A program made the translations under genes and the position numbers. The notes under the pieces are model-generated. The model saw only the letters and a program-made list of their open reading frames with translations. It was not told where the DNA came from and made no database searches. From Winogradskyella flava (GTDB lineage: Bacteria > Bacteroidota > Bacteroidia > Flavobacteriales > Flavobacteriaceae), in the NCBI RefSeq assembly GCF_014243395.1, contig NZ_JACLCP010000004.1, positions 279,192-343,191 of the forward strand: DNA of 64,000 nt. The letters are read 5' to 3'. Position 1 is the stretch's first letter; the number at the start of each line of letters is the position of its first letter. Positions 44,418 to 53,998 of the stretch are shown here, in pieces.

Positions 44418-46844
44418 CTATCTCAACTCAGCACCAAGTTTACTCTCAAAATTAGATTGTAGCTTAGACATGAGTTTATCAATTTGCTTGTCTGTCAATG
44501 TTTTGTTTTCATCTTGAAGCGTAAAACTTACGGCATAACTTTTTTTGCCAGCAGGAAGATTTTTTCCTTCATAAACATCAAACAAGTTCACGTTTTTGAG
44601 TAATTGTTTTTCAGTTTGCTTGGCAATGGTATGAATATCTTCAAAACTCACACTATTATTCAATAATAACGCAAAGTCACGTCTCACTTCTGGGTATTTA
44701 GGAATAGCGTTAAACTTGATTTTATTGTGCTGTGCCATTTCCAATACATTATCCCAATTAAAATCAGCATATAACACATTTTGGGAAATACCAAAATGTT
44801 TCAAGACTGACTTTTTTACCAATCCGAAATCTACCATTGTTTTCTTTCCCAATGAAAGGCTCACGCCCTCGCTAATGACATCAGATTTGGTTGGTGCTGA
44901 TTTTAGACGCTTTAAACCTAAGCGCTCTAAAGTACTTTCAACCGTACCTTTTAGAAAAAAGAAATCACTTGGTTGTGTTTGTGAATTCCAGCGTTCTTCG
45001 TTTTTATTTCCTGTGACGAACAATGAAAGATGTTTATGCTCCGCTCTATTTTCAGCATATTGATGGTAAGTTTTACCAAATTCAAAAAGTTTTAAATCAC
45101 TGCGCTTTCTGTTAATATTGTGAGCCAAAGCTTCCAGACCAGAAAACAGTAAGGATTGGCGCATTACCTCCAAATCATTACTCAAGGGATTGAGCATCTT
45201 TACATTATGATCTTCATTTAAATCATTGCTTAATGCCATATATTTCGGAGAGGTCAATGAATTGGCCATAATTTCAAAAAAGCCTTGAGAAGCTAATTGA
45301 TTACCAATAACATTTTGAAGCTTGTAATCTTCAAAACGAGAAGAGTTGGATATTGATGCATTTAACTTTTCTGTTGTACCAACATTATTATAGCCATAAA
45401 CTCTTAAGATTTCTTCAATGATATCCGCCTCACGCTGTACATCATTGCGATAAGCAGGAACTGTTAAGCCTAATCCAGTTTCCGTAACATTGTTCACTTT
45501 AATGTCCAAGGAAGTTAGAATACTTTTTATAGTTTCTCTTGGAATCTCTTCTCCAATCAATTTTTTGGCATTATCAAAACTCAAGCGCACCTGAAAATCT
45601 TCAATCTTGATCGGGTAGGAATCAGAAATATCACTACTGATTTCACCTCCAGCGATTTCAGTAATTAAAAGTGCTGCACGTTTTAATGCAAATTCAGTAA
45701 TATTTGGATCGATACCTCTTTCAAATCGAAAAGAAGCATCTGTATTAAGACCATGGCGTTTAGCTGTTTTTCTGATACTTACAGGATCAAAATAGGCGCT
45801 TTCCAAGAAAATATTATGCGTGTTTTCAGTAACACCAGAATCAATACCTCCAAAAACACCTGCAATGCACATTGGTTTTTCGTCATCACAGATCATTAAA
45901 TCATCTTCATATAATTCTCTGACAACACCATCTAAAGTTGTAAACTTTGTGCCAGGTGCACAAGTTTTAACAACAACTTTATTTTTGGATATTTTATGAG
46001 CATCAAAAGCATGGAGCGGCTGTCCCAATTCATGAAGTACATAATTAGTAATATCTACTATGTTATTTATAGGTGATAGACCAATAGATTTTAAACGACT
46101 CTGTAGCCAACTTGGAGATGGTTCTACCGTAACATCAGAAATGGTTACACCAGAGTATCTTGGACATTTCTCCTTATCTTGCACATCGACATCTATTTTA
46201 AGTGACCTCGCATCGACATGATAAGCACTCAAAGATGGTGTTATCAATTCCAGAGGAATCTCCTGTTGTAATAAACCAGCTTTAAGATCGCGAGCAACGC
46301 CATAATGACTCATGGCATCTGCACGATTTGGTGTTAATCCGATTTCGAAAATAGCATCATTTTCGATATTAAATACTTGTGCAGCAGGAATACCGACTTT
46401 AAGTTTAGGATCTAGGACCATAATGCCATCATGCGACTCACCAAGACCTAACTCGTCTTCGGCACAAATCATTCCGTGGCTTTCCTCGCCACGAATTTTA
46501 CCTTTCTTTATTTTCCAAGCCTCACCTTCAGCAGTATATAAGGTCGTGCCAATAGTCGCTACAGGTACTTTTTGTCCTGCTGCTACATTAGGTGCACCAC
46601 AAACAATTTGTAAAGGGGTGTCAGCACCAATATTTACTGTGGTCACTTTTAAGCGATCTGCATTGGGATGTTGTTCGCAAGTCAATACTTCACCGATAAT
46701 AATACCATGCAATCCTCCTTTTACGGATTCGTAGCGTTCAATGCCCTCAATCTCAAGGCCTAGATCCGTAAGAAGTTCTCCGGTTTTCTCAGCGTCCCAA
46801 TCTATATTTATAAACTGCTTAAGCCAGTTATATGATATCTTCAT
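44418..46844 (-). CDS. pheT: Phenylalanyl-tRNA synthetase beta subunit
   Basis: 808 residues, full length. Order: N-terminal B1 domain (MKISYNWLKQFINI), tRNA-binding EMAP/OB domain (about 40-150; GEVLTCEQHPNADRL), B3/B4 editing domain (GQPLHAFDAHKI), B5 (about 400-480), catalytic-like core and C-terminal ferredoxin-fold anticodon-binding domain (KYPEVRRDFALLL). It works with PheS, which is not in this window. It has its own terminator. Confidence 0.97.
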   Translation of the reverse strand: MKISYNWLKQFINIDWDAEKTGELLTDLGLEIEGIERYESVKGGLHGIIIGEVLTCEQHPNADRLKVTTVNIGADTPLQIVCGAPNVAAGQKVPVATIGTTLYTAEGEAWKIKKGKIRGEESHGMICAEDELGLGESHDGIMVLDPKLKVGIPAAQVFNIENDAIFEIGLTPNRADAMSHYGVARDLKAGLLQQEIPLELITPSLSAYHVDARSLKIDVDVQDKEKCPRYSGVTISDVTVEPSPSWLQSRLKSIGLSPINNIVDITNYVLHELGQPLHAFDAHKISKNKVVVKTCAPGTKFTTLDGVVRELYEDDLMICDDEKPMCIAGVFGGIDSGVTENTHNIFLESAYFDPVSIRKTAKRHGLNTDASFRFERGIDPNITEFALKRAALLITEIAGGEISSDISDSYPIKIEDFQVRLSFDNAKKLIGEEIPRETIKSILTSLDIKVNNVTETGLGLTVPAYRNDVQREADIIEEILRVYGYNNVGTTEKLNASISNSSRFEDYKLQNVIGNQLASQGFFEIMANSLTSPKYMALSNDLNEDHNVKMLNPLSNDLEVMRQSLLFSGLEALAHNINRKRSDLKLFEFGKTYHQYAENRAEHKHLSLFVTGNKNEERWNSQTQPSDFFFLKGTVESTLERLGLKRLKSAPTKSDVISEGVSLSLGKKTMVDFGLVKKSVLKHFGISQNVLYADFNWDNVLEMAQHNKIKFNAIPKYPEVRRDFALLLNNSVSFEDIHTIAKQTEKQLLKNVNLFDVYEGKNLPAGKKSYAVSFTLQDENKTLTDKQIDKLMSKLQSNFESKLGAELR

Positions 46845-47050
46845 GTCTCAAATAATCAAGGAACAAAGATAATAATAGTTGTTTCCTAATGAAACATCCA
46901 TTACTAAAATTTAATCACAATATTAATGGGCTTACATGGATGTTCAACATAGTCATTAAAATGATGAATTATAAACGCGTTAAATATGATTTTGCCTTTT
47001 TTATGTAAGGACATTGTTATAATTTCGAACTTTAAAGAAAACGATTTGTT

Positions 47051-48265
47051 ATGAGAAAATTGATGGTATTGCTTTTGGTGGTTTTGGTGTGGAATTGTGA
47101 AGAAGAAAAAAAGCTAAAGTATTTACAGAATGGAACTTATAGAGCAGTTTTAGAAGTTCAGGATAATGAGGCTTTGCCATTTATTTTTGAAGTAGCGTCG
47201 AAAGACAAATTGAAAATATTTAATGCTGATGAAGCCATTGAAGTTGATGAAATAGCGTACAGAAACGATTCTGTTTTTATAAAAGCGCCTGTTTTTGAAG
47301 GTTATATTGCCGCAAGGTTTGAAGACAATAATCTGAGCGGAAGCTTTATCAAGGAAAGTTTGGATAGAGTAGTGCCATTCTCTGCTGAATTTGAAAATAG
47401 TAATCGTTTCGCTGTTAACTTAAAACCGACTCAAGATGTTTCGGGAATTTGGGAAGTCGTATTTAGCAAGGGTATTGCTGGTGACGAGTATATTGCCAAA
47501 GGCATTTTTGAACAAAATGGTGATAAAGTTATAGGAACCTTTAGAACTACAACTGGTGATTATCGTTATCTTGAAGGTGCTATGGAAGGCGACCAAATGA
47601 AGTTATCTACTTTTGATGGTGCTCATGCTTTTTTATTTACAGCCAAAGTTTCTGACTCTACTTTGGAAGGTACCTTTTATTCTGGTAATCACTGGAAAGA
47701 ACCTTTCGTAGCTAAACGGAATGACACTTACGAATTGCCAAGTGCCAATGAACTCACTTTCTTAAAGGATGGTTATGATAGTTTAGAATTTTCATTTCCG
47801 GACGAAGATGGTAATATGGTATCCCTAAGTGATGAGCGATTTGATAATAAGGTCGTCATTGTACAGATTATGGGAACATGGTGCCCTAACTGTTTGGATG
47901 AAAGTAAATACTATACCAAATTCTACGAAGCTAATGTAGAGCGTGGAGTAGAGATTGTTGCATTGGCTTTTGAGTATGCAAAAACTGAAGACAAAGCCTT
48001 TGCAAGTATTAATAGACTAAGAAGCAAACTTGATATTGCCTATCCAATTCTTTTGGCACAATATGGCACTTCCGATAAAGCTAAGGCACAAGAAAAACTG
48101 CCAATGCTTAATCATGTGTTATCATATCCAACTTCTATTTTTATAGATAAAACAGGTAGAGTTCGTAAAATCCATACGGGTTTTAATGGTCCTGCCACTG
48201 GTGAAAAGTATACTGAGTTTAAGACTGAATTTGAAAGTTTTATTGATGAATTGTTAGCTGAGTAA
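47051..48265 (+). CDS. TlpA-family thiol-disulfide lipoprotein
   Basis: 404 residues. Lipobox VVLVWNC at residue 16, an N-terminal beta-rich region (about 25-225) of unknown function, and a C-terminal thioredoxin domain (about 250-400) with the redox motif GTWCPNC and the cis-proline segment YPTSIF. Probably an envelope reductase. Its last 107 coding bases before the final four codons are repeated exactly at 51001-51107. Single gene, with no neighbour on the same strand. Confidence 0.87.
   Translation: MRKLMVLLLVVLVWNCEEEKKLKYLQNGTYRAVLEVQDNEALPFIFEVASKDKLKIFNADEAIEVDEIAYRNDSVFIKAPVFEGYIAARFEDNNLSGSFIKESLDRVVPFSAEFENSNRFAVNLKPTQDVSGIWEVVFSKGIAGDEYIAKGIFEQNGDKVIGTFRTTTGDYRYLEGAMEGDQMKLSTFDGAHAFLFTAKVSDSTLEGTFYSGNHWKEPFVAKRNDTYELPSANELTFLKDGYDSLEFSFPDEDGNMVSLSDERFDNKVVIVQIMGTWCPNCLDESKYYTKFYEANVERGVEIVALAFEYAKTEDKAFASINRLRSKLDIAYPILLAQYGTSDKAKAQEKLPMLNHVLSYPTSIFIDKTGRVRKIHTGFNGPATGEKYTEFKTEFESFIDELLAE
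48146..48252 (+). repeat. Direct repeat copy A (107 bp, exact)
   Basis: Inside the 3' end of the TlpA gene. It is identical base for base to 51001-51107; identity stops sharply on both sides. Confidence 0.95.
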
Positions 48266-48439
48266 ATTTTGATAGGCTTAACTTTGTGATATGAGTCCGT
48301 TTCAATGACTAATATCAAACGTTAAGCGACGTTAGATTTTTATATATTAAAAATCAATGGTTTAGAGTGTTAAAGAATTCATAGTTTATTAACATCCAAG
48401 AACTAAAAGGAGTGACTAATACAGCTTTTATTTAATCTA

Positions 48440-49690
48440 TCAATCGTATGTTGGGATTTCGGAAAACTTAACAGACAAGATGCCATCAAAACGATGGGTA
48501 GGAATAAAAGAGATGGCACCTCCATTCTCAAGTTCAAAAGCGGTATTGGTTTCAAAGAGCCACTGTGTATAATTGTTTGATTTTAGGCTTGATAAATCTA
48601 AAAAAGGAGCCGTTTTTCCTGTTTTAAAAAATCGATTTTCAATGGCTGTACTGTCATTATTCTTAAAGGGAATCGCGTCTTTAGTCCAAAATTGATACGC
48701 ATTGCCTTCATAAGCAAAGAGTCCTAAAGCATAATAATCTTCTTTATACTTTTCTTTGAGATAATGTCCCATGAGTTTTGAATTATAGTCTTCTTGAGAG
48801 TTCTTCTCAACATGCGCATTATGTGCCCAAACAATAGTTTTTTTATCTGGATACATTTCGTCTAGCAGCCAAATTAGATTTTCTGCCATAAGTTCATCTC
48901 TAAGTTCTATTGCCTTATAGCGATCTGCGTAACTTAGATTAGTAGATTTTACAAACATTTCTAATGTTCTTTGAATTATTTGGTAATCTTCCTCGGTAAT
49001 TGCTTTTGCTTGTATAAGTGAATCCTTGTTTTCTTTTATCAATAAATTAGCCTCATTCGCATTTTTAATAAAAATATTACGATGCTTTATATATGTAATA
49101 GAATCATTATTCCGTGCTGCTTGAAACGATTTTTGAAAAGAATAAAGACGAGTACTAAAACTATCAGACATAGTTTTGTTTATAGGAGCCAATAAACGTA
49201 CTATTTTTGTGATAAAATAATTTGATGAAAACTGTGTGTCATAACCAGCATATATCAACGGTTTATTAGACGAGTGAGTTTCTTTTATATAACTAAAGAG
49301 CGTATCTACTTCTTGTGCTTTAAAGTTTCCGAAAAGTGTATAATCTCGCAAATTTTTAGGTGAAATAGTATCAATATCTGCGTAAGCTAGATTAATATCA
49401 CCAAGACCTCCTTCCATGGCAAGGACTTCGTAACCTAATTCTTTGTGTAGATACATCACTAACTCAGATTTCATTTCATAGTATTTTCCCAACCCATGAG
49501 AGCTTTCTCCTAAAGCAACAATCCGTCTGTTTTTTAAAACATCTTTTAATTTAGAAAAATCATAAACTCCATTTGGTTGTAATTCAATGGTATTCTCATT
49601 AAGCCAATCCGGTGGCGATACTTGTTTTTGACTGCAAGCCAATTTAATAGAGCCTAATACAATAAGTAAAATAATGATATAGCGTTTCAT
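48440..49690 (-). CDS. Erythromycin esterase-like hydrolase
   Basis: 416 residues with a signal peptide (possible lipobox SIKLAC). The EreA/EreB family motifs are visible: VALGESSHGLGKYYEMKSEL with the catalytic histidine, EGGLGD, and IVWAHNAHVEK. True erythromycin esterases open the macrolide lactone; many chromosomal relatives have other, unknown substrates, so resistance should not be assumed. It lies between the two copies of the 107-bp repeat and is followed upstream by the AraC-type gene on the same strand. Confidence 0.85.
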   Translation of the reverse strand: MKRYIIILLIVLGSIKLACSQKQVSPPDWLNENTIELQPNGVYDFSKLKDVLKNRRIVALGESSHGLGKYYEMKSELVMYLHKELGYEVLAMEGGLGDINLAYADIDTISPKNLRDYTLFGNFKAQEVDTLFSYIKETHSSNKPLIYAGYDTQFSSNYFITKIVRLLAPINKTMSDSFSTRLYSFQKSFQAARNNDSITYIKHRNIFIKNANEANLLIKENKDSLIQAKAITEEDYQIIQRTLEMFVKSTNLSYADRYKAIELRDELMAENLIWLLDEMYPDKKTIVWAHNAHVEKNSQEDYNSKLMGHYLKEKYKEDYYALGLFAYEGNAYQFWTKDAIPFKNNDSTAIENRFFKTGKTAPFLDLSSLKSNNYTQWLFETNTAFELENGGAISFIPTHRFDGILSVKFSEIPTYD

Positions 49691-49792
49691 AAAAGACGTT
49701 TAAAATTAATTGCTACAAATATGAAAGGAAACCTTTAAAAAAAAGTGATTTTGAAGATAGACATGTCCAGAAAACAGCATCTTGGACATATT

Positions 49793-50905
49793 TCACAAGC
49801 CCTTTATTTTCTTTTTATATGCAGAAGGTGTATCTCCTGTTACTTTTTTGAAGGTTTCATTAAAAGAAGATTTTGAACTGAATCCGGCTTTTTCTGCTAA
49901 AGTTACTAAGGTGTATTTTGAAGCTTCTTTAGAGGCCATTAATGCTTTAACCTCTTCAACGCGATACGCATTGATATATTCCGAAAAATTCTTACCTAAG
50001 ACATCGTTTATATGTTTTGAAAGTTCTTTGGGTGTTACCTTAAACTGTACGGACATTTCAGATAATGTAAGATTTGGATTAAGATAGACTTTATCTACGT
50101 TGATTGCTTGTTTTAATTTTTTTGAAATAGCAGATGTTGAAATTTCCGATAAGTCTTTAGAGTATTTAAAAGTATTAAAGAGTAGTTTTGATTTTGTGAA
50201 TCCCATAAAACCAATCCAATAAATAAAACCTGCATTTATGAGTAAAGTCGCATAATAAAACCCGAAAGTTTCTATACCTGAATTAATAATTAAATCTATT
50301 GCGTATAATAATATATCGATACAGCTAATACTAATAAAGACTAGCGTAAATATCTTAAGCCATTTAAATGCTAATAGTGATTTGGATGGTATACTATGTG
50401 CATTTTTCTTTAGGAAACGTAAAGAAGCAACACCCATAAAAAAAGTAAAAAACAAGAAAAAAAACTCATTAATTCTAAAAAAGCCTGAGTATACTACAAC
50501 GGCTACAATTCGATAACTATCTTCTTTAACAGCAATAGAGAACCAGTAAATTCTCAAAATCATATAAATAAATGCAGGAGCAAGTAAATACCATTCTTTC
50601 TTGTGATAAGGTGGTTCGTTTTCTGTAACAGGAAATTGATTTTTTATATAAAAATAAAAACCAACACCTATAAGCCATTTATAAGGAAATGGAAACACAT
50701 GTAATGGTCTGTAATATTTAAACAAATCCATGTCTAAAAAGGCATAGATTAAATTAAAGAACGACAATGAAAACAGAAATAATAAAAAGAAATCTACTGC
50801 CAACGCATTCGTAGTCCTTTTTTGGCGTAAAAAAAAGCAAAGAATAATACCTTGGATGGCTCCAAATAGAATGAGGATATTAAATGCGTTATACTGTAAG
50901 TCCAT
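49793..50905 (-). CDS. Membrane-bound AraC-type transcription regulator
   Basis: 370 residues. The N-terminal 235 residues hold about seven membrane helices; the C-terminal about 110 residues are an AraC/XylS double helix-turn-helix (LSEMSVQFKVTPKELSKHIN and LAEKAGFSSKSSFNETFKKVTGDTP). It probably senses a membrane or external signal and controls nearby genes; the erythromycin esterase-like gene 102 bases downstream on the same strand is the first candidate. Confidence 0.85.
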   Translation of the reverse strand: MDLQYNAFNILILFGAIQGIILCFFLRQKRTTNALAVDFFLLFLFSLSFFNLIYAFLDMDLFKYYRPLHVFPFPYKWLIGVGFYFYIKNQFPVTENEPPYHKKEWYLLAPAFIYMILRIYWFSIAVKEDSYRIVAVVVYSGFFRINEFFFLFFTFFMGVASLRFLKKNAHSIPSKSLLAFKWLKIFTLVFISISCIDILLYAIDLIINSGIETFGFYYATLLINAGFIYWIGFMGFTKSKLLFNTFKYSKDLSEISTSAISKKLKQAINVDKVYLNPNLTLSEMSVQFKVTPKELSKHINDVLGKNFSEYINAYRVEEVKALMASKEASKYTLVTLAEKAGFSSKSSFNETFKKVTGDTPSAYKKKIKGL

Positions 50906-50973
50906 ATAATTTAGGTTAAAGATAATAGACTTACGGAAACAAATAATATAGTTGTTGTTTTTAGGGGTTTGTT

Positions 50974-51120
50974 TCTTATGAGATCTAATCCGTTTTCATT
51001 GATAAAACAGGTAGAGTTCGTAAAATCCATACGGGTTTTAATGGTCCTGCCACTGGTGAAAAGTATACTGAGTTTAAGACTGAATTTGAAAGTTTTATTG
51101 ATGAATTATTGGAGGAATAA
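50974..51120 (+). pseudogene. 3' remnant of a second TlpA-family gene
   Basis: In the TlpA frame this stretch reads SVFIDKTGRVRKIH and continues to a stop after LLEE, against SIFIDK...LLAE in the intact gene. TAA at 50986-50988 and absence of any upstream homology show that the 5' part is lost. Bases 51001-51107 are identical to the intact gene, while the homologous flanks differ at many positions, which points to gene conversion of an older paralog. Confidence 0.8.
51001..51107 (+). repeat. Direct repeat copy B (107 bp, exact)
   Basis: Identical to 48146-48252 and in the same orientation. The 2.8 kb between the copies carries the esterase-like and AraC-type genes. Confidence 0.95.
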
Positions 51121-51131
51121 TACTCGTGAGA

Positions 51132-51647
51132 CTATAACCTTTTTGAGAAAATTATATTTTCATATCCTTTTCCATTCACTATAAAATTTAATTCACCTAC
51201 GTTTTTAAATTTGTTTTTTTCATAGAACCTTATGGCTCTTTCATTTTTTATATAAACCGTAAGCCACATGGTGTCTAATTGTAATGACTTCGCTTTTTCT
51301 TCAACAAAAGTTAGTAGCTGTTTTCCAATTTTTAAAGGTATAAAATCATTTAGGATGAAAATACGTTCTAATTGAACACTGTTTTGCGAAGCAATATTTT
51401 CATTCAATGCATTTACTACTAATTTCGCATAACCTACTGGTAAATCATCTACATAAATAATACAGAAGATGAGTTTAGGATTGTCGAGGTTTTGTTTCGT
51501 TTTGGTAACCGAAAAATGCTCGTTAAGGTATTTTAATACATCGTTTTTATCTTCAATATAATGACCGTGAGATTCAGCCCACGTGAGTCGACCCAAAAGT
51601 GCTAGAACTTCTGTATCTGCTTTTGTAGCTATTTTTATTCTAACCAT
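51132..51647 (-). CDS. GNAT family N-acetyltransferase
   Basis: About 171 residues from ATG 51647. The GNAT core is visible: PVGYAKLVV (beta-4), LERIFIL and the acetyl-CoA loop PLKIGKQLLTFVEEKA, then TVYIKNERAIRFYEKNKFKNVGE. The substrate is unknown. The start overlaps the end of the YgjV-like gene by 8 bases; the in-frame ATG 42 bases further upstream would lie deep within that gene. Confidence 0.83.
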   Translation of the reverse strand: MVRIKIATKADTEVLALLGRLTWAESHGHYIEDKNDVLKYLNEHFSVTKTKQNLDNPKLIFCIIYVDDLPVGYAKLVVNALNENIASQNSVQLERIFILNDFIPLKIGKQLLTFVEEKAKSLQLDTMWLTVYIKNERAIRFYEKNKFKNVGELNFIVNGKGYENIIFSKRL

Positions 51648-51876
51648 TACTATTCTTATTAATTCGTAATCTTTTGATGTGATAGCCATGTAGAAATACA
51701 GCTATTGTACAACCAACAATTATTGGTGAAGCACTAATTAGTGCGCCGTATAATATGTAAATGAGATTTGCGATTAAAGAGATTAATCTCAGTTTGTACT
51801 CACCTTTGGTAGACATTGAATATAAGTTGATGACTAAACCTGCATAACCAATACAATCGATTAAAAATGGACTCAT
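51640..51876 (-). CDS. Small YgjV/Imp-like membrane protein
   Basis: 78 residues with three hydrophobic segments (about 5-22, 28-47, 50-68). IGYAGLVINLYSMSTKGEYKLR followed by NLIYILYGAL resembles half of the YgjV inner-membrane family or a PQ-loop/SemiSWEET-like three-helix unit. Function unknown. Its stop overlaps the GNAT start, so the two are translationally coupled. Confidence 0.65.
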   Translation of the reverse strand: MSPFLIDCIGYAGLVINLYSMSTKGEYKLRLISLIANLIYILYGALISASPIIVGCTIAVFLHGYHIKRLRINKNSNG

Positions 51877-52029
51877 AGTTTGTGTTTTTGTCGTTTTAAA
51901 TAATTCTAATTCAAAACTGATGATACAAATATAGAATGCAAAATCTGATTTTTACTTTATAAACGAATTAATAATTATATATTTGCATTCGATTATTTCC
52001 AATATTAATTAATATAATTTTGATTACAA

Positions 52030-52440
52030 ATGGATGTGTTAGATAAAAAGATACTTGAAATGCTTAAAACTAATGCAAGGGAAAGCTTTGCTAATATTGG
52101 TAAAGAAGTTGGTCTTTCTGCTCCTGCAATAGGTAAGCGTGTTAGGCAAATGGAAGATGAAGGCATCATAGAAGGTTATGCCTTAAAAGTGAATCATGAA
52201 AAATTGGGTATAGAAACTAAGGCTTATATTACTTTGGTGATGCATCGAGAAGCAAGAGGGGCTTCTGATGCATTAGAGAAAATACATGCCATGGAAGAGG
52301 TGCGTCGTTGTGATCGCATCACTGGTGATGATTGCTTATGTATTCTGGGTTACTTTAAAAACAATAGGCACCTGATTGCTTTTCTAGAAAGAATATCGCA
52401 ATATGGAGCAACGAAGACTAGTATTATTTTAGAGGTGTGA
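52030..52440 (+). CDS. Lrp/AsnC family transcription regulator
   Basis: 136 residues. N-terminal helix-turn-helix (MDVLDKKILEMLKTNARESF, VGLSAPAIGKRVRQMEDEGII) and a C-terminal RAM ligand-binding domain (about 62-136). Divergent from the YgjV-GNAT pair with a 153-base gap, so it may regulate that pair; such regulators often control a neighbouring transporter or amino-acid gene. It converges on the next gene with a 1-base gap. Confidence 0.92.
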   Translation: MDVLDKKILEMLKTNARESFANIGKEVGLSAPAIGKRVRQMEDEGIIEGYALKVNHEKLGIETKAYITLVMHREARGASDALEKIHAMEEVRRCDRITGDDCLCILGYFKNNRHLIAFLERISQYGATKTSIILEV

Positions 52441-52441
52441 T

Positions 52442-53434
52442 TTATTGTTCATATACCAAAAACTCTTCAGCCTTAGTATCAAGAATTAAAACACTTTCAT
52501 TAAACGGTTGATTTCCTAACCAACCACCAATTCTTGTAAAGGGTGTCACAAGTGGTTGGGACCAAGTATACATATCAATATAACTAACCCGTTTTAGGCT
52601 CAATTTAGTGTTTCCGATATCAAATAGTTGATTGCTTGTTTTACTAGTTATTGGTATGCTGCTATCCCAACTTTTGGCATCATAGGCAATAGGTTGTGTT
52701 TTCTCATCAGTATACTTATCAAATCGGCTTTTGATGGTGATTAAACCAAAGGCACTACAACCAGAGTCATAAAATAATTCATAGTCTTTGTTATTTATTT
52801 TTACTGGTAGCATAATACGTCTACCTGCAAAATCAAAAGGTTGAAATTCAGGCAAGGTATTCATCCATTCGGGACGTTGGTTATAGAGTTCAAGTGTTTG
52901 GTTCTTAAAATCTACAGCCGTAATTCTATTGGCAATAAAATCACTACCAATGGTTCCTATACTGATATTAGATATCGTATCATTTTTATCAAAAGAGTTG
53001 CCGTAATTCTTTAGTACTCTAATCATTCTGGCATCTATATTAGTGTTGTCTAGTCTAAACTTTAGCTGCTCTACATAGTGCTCTTCGCCTTTTGTGATTT
53101 CCTTTATATCCATACCTAGCGCGCGTAAGGATTTTAAATCATTTTCGTAGATAAAGGAATGTGGCGCACCAGTATCAAATTGCATGTAAAATTTGTGTGA
53201 AAAATCATTGAGTTTTATGGGCACTAAAATTGCGGCTTGAGGCTCGTGATATCCTTCCGACCCAGTAGAATTTGCGGCCCATTTAAAATGAATGGGTTTG
53301 GATTCATAAGTATATTCTAGGTAGGCTGACTTTTCTTTAAAAAAAGCGTTGTTAAACTTTCTGATGTAGTAAAAGCCAACAGAAATTAGGATTAAAAAAA
53401 GAATGAGCAGGGTGTAACCGATTTTTTTCTTCAT
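52442..53434 (-). CDS. Membrane-anchored retropepsin-like aspartic protease
   Basis: 330 residues. One N-terminal membrane helix (about 4-24). Two pepsin-like motifs: FDTGAPHSF near residue 88 and YDSGCSAFG near 222, with an IGSDFI after the first lobe. This suggests a two-lobed or tandem retropepsin-like domain on the outer side of the membrane. Proteolytic activity is inferred from the DTG motif only, as many bacterial relatives are untested. Confidence 0.65.
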   Translation of the reverse strand: MKKKIGYTLLILFLILISVGFYYIRKFNNAFFKEKSAYLEYTYESKPIHFKWAANSTGSEGYHEPQAAILVPIKLNDFSHKFYMQFDTGAPHSFIYENDLKSLRALGMDIKEITKGEEHYVEQLKFRLDNTNIDARMIRVLKNYGNSFDKNDTISNISIGTIGSDFIANRITAVDFKNQTLELYNQRPEWMNTLPEFQPFDFAGRRIMLPVKINNKDYELFYDSGCSAFGLITIKSRFDKYTDEKTQPIAYDAKSWDSSIPITSKTSNQLFDIGNTKLSLKRVSYIDMYTWSQPLVTPFTRIGGWLGNQPFNESVLILDTKAEEFLVYEQ

Positions 53435-53515
53435 GATTGTGTGATTTTGATGTGATGAAATTGTTTGAATTTATAAAAAAGCCCAGTGGTCTAAAGCAAG
53501 TTTAAGTCTTATGGT

Positions 53516-53896
53516 TTAACCTTTCCTTTTGCCGTTAGTAACATAGCTTTCCGCTGGTCCTATAGTTTGCCCTTTAAATTCGTCTTCGATAAAAACGCCT
53601 TGAAATTCAAAAAGAATACCCTGAACATCAAACGCACAAGACAATTTTCCATGTTCTAAAACAAGATTAGACATGGTATAATCGCCCATCATTGATGTAA
53701 GTGCGCCGATGAAATTACCGGCTTCGTCTTTGGCAATAGTCATTGTTATGGGCACGTCTCCTTGAGGAGTAGCTTCAGCAACCAGGCTCCAGTCGCCGAT
53801 GAGTTTATCATCAGGGTTGATAGTACTCTTGGTAGAACCACAGCTTAGAACCAATCCTATAAGTAGAAAGAGTGGTATAATGTGTTTAGTTTTCAT
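53516..53896 (-). CDS. Small lipoprotein, lipocalin-like
   Basis: 126 residues with lipobox LIGLVLSC. The mature part is beta-rich with LIGDWSLVAE at the start and FKGQTIGP near the end, as in small lipocalin-like domains that bind small molecules. No specific function can be given. It lies 81 bases upstream of the protease gene on the same strand. Confidence 0.65.
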   Translation of the reverse strand: MKTKHIIPLFLLIGLVLSCGSTKSTINPDDKLIGDWSLVAEATPQGDVPITMTIAKDEAGNFIGALTSMMGDYTMSNLVLEHGKLSCAFDVQGILFEFQGVFIEDEFKGQTIGPAESYVTNGKRKG

Positions 53897-53998
53897 AATA
53901 AGCGGTTTTATAAATGAACACCACTAATTAAGCCCAAAAAGCCGATATTAAAAGGTTTTAAATGCCGCCAATTTTACGACATTTACAGTGTCTTATAG

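Noticed and set aside
46312..46734. 140-codon plus-strand frame within pheT
   Set aside because: pheT is full length and well conserved on the other strand.
48291..48312. ATGAGTCCGTTTCAATGA resembles the sequence just before repeat copy B (ATGAG..TCCGTTTTCATTGA)
   Set aside because: Short, gapped similarity in a different relation to the repeat; probably chance.
48310..48340. AACGTTAAGCGACGTTAGAT, which contains a GTTRRRY core like classical attC sites
   Set aside because: No longer palindrome, no shared blocks with the sites at 55.6-64 kb, and no cassette border pairing.
48440..49690. Reading the erythromycin esterase-like gene as an acquired resistance gene
   Set aside because: Chromosomal relatives with other functions are common, there is no mobile element or cassette border next to it, and sequence alone cannot show macrolide hydrolysis.
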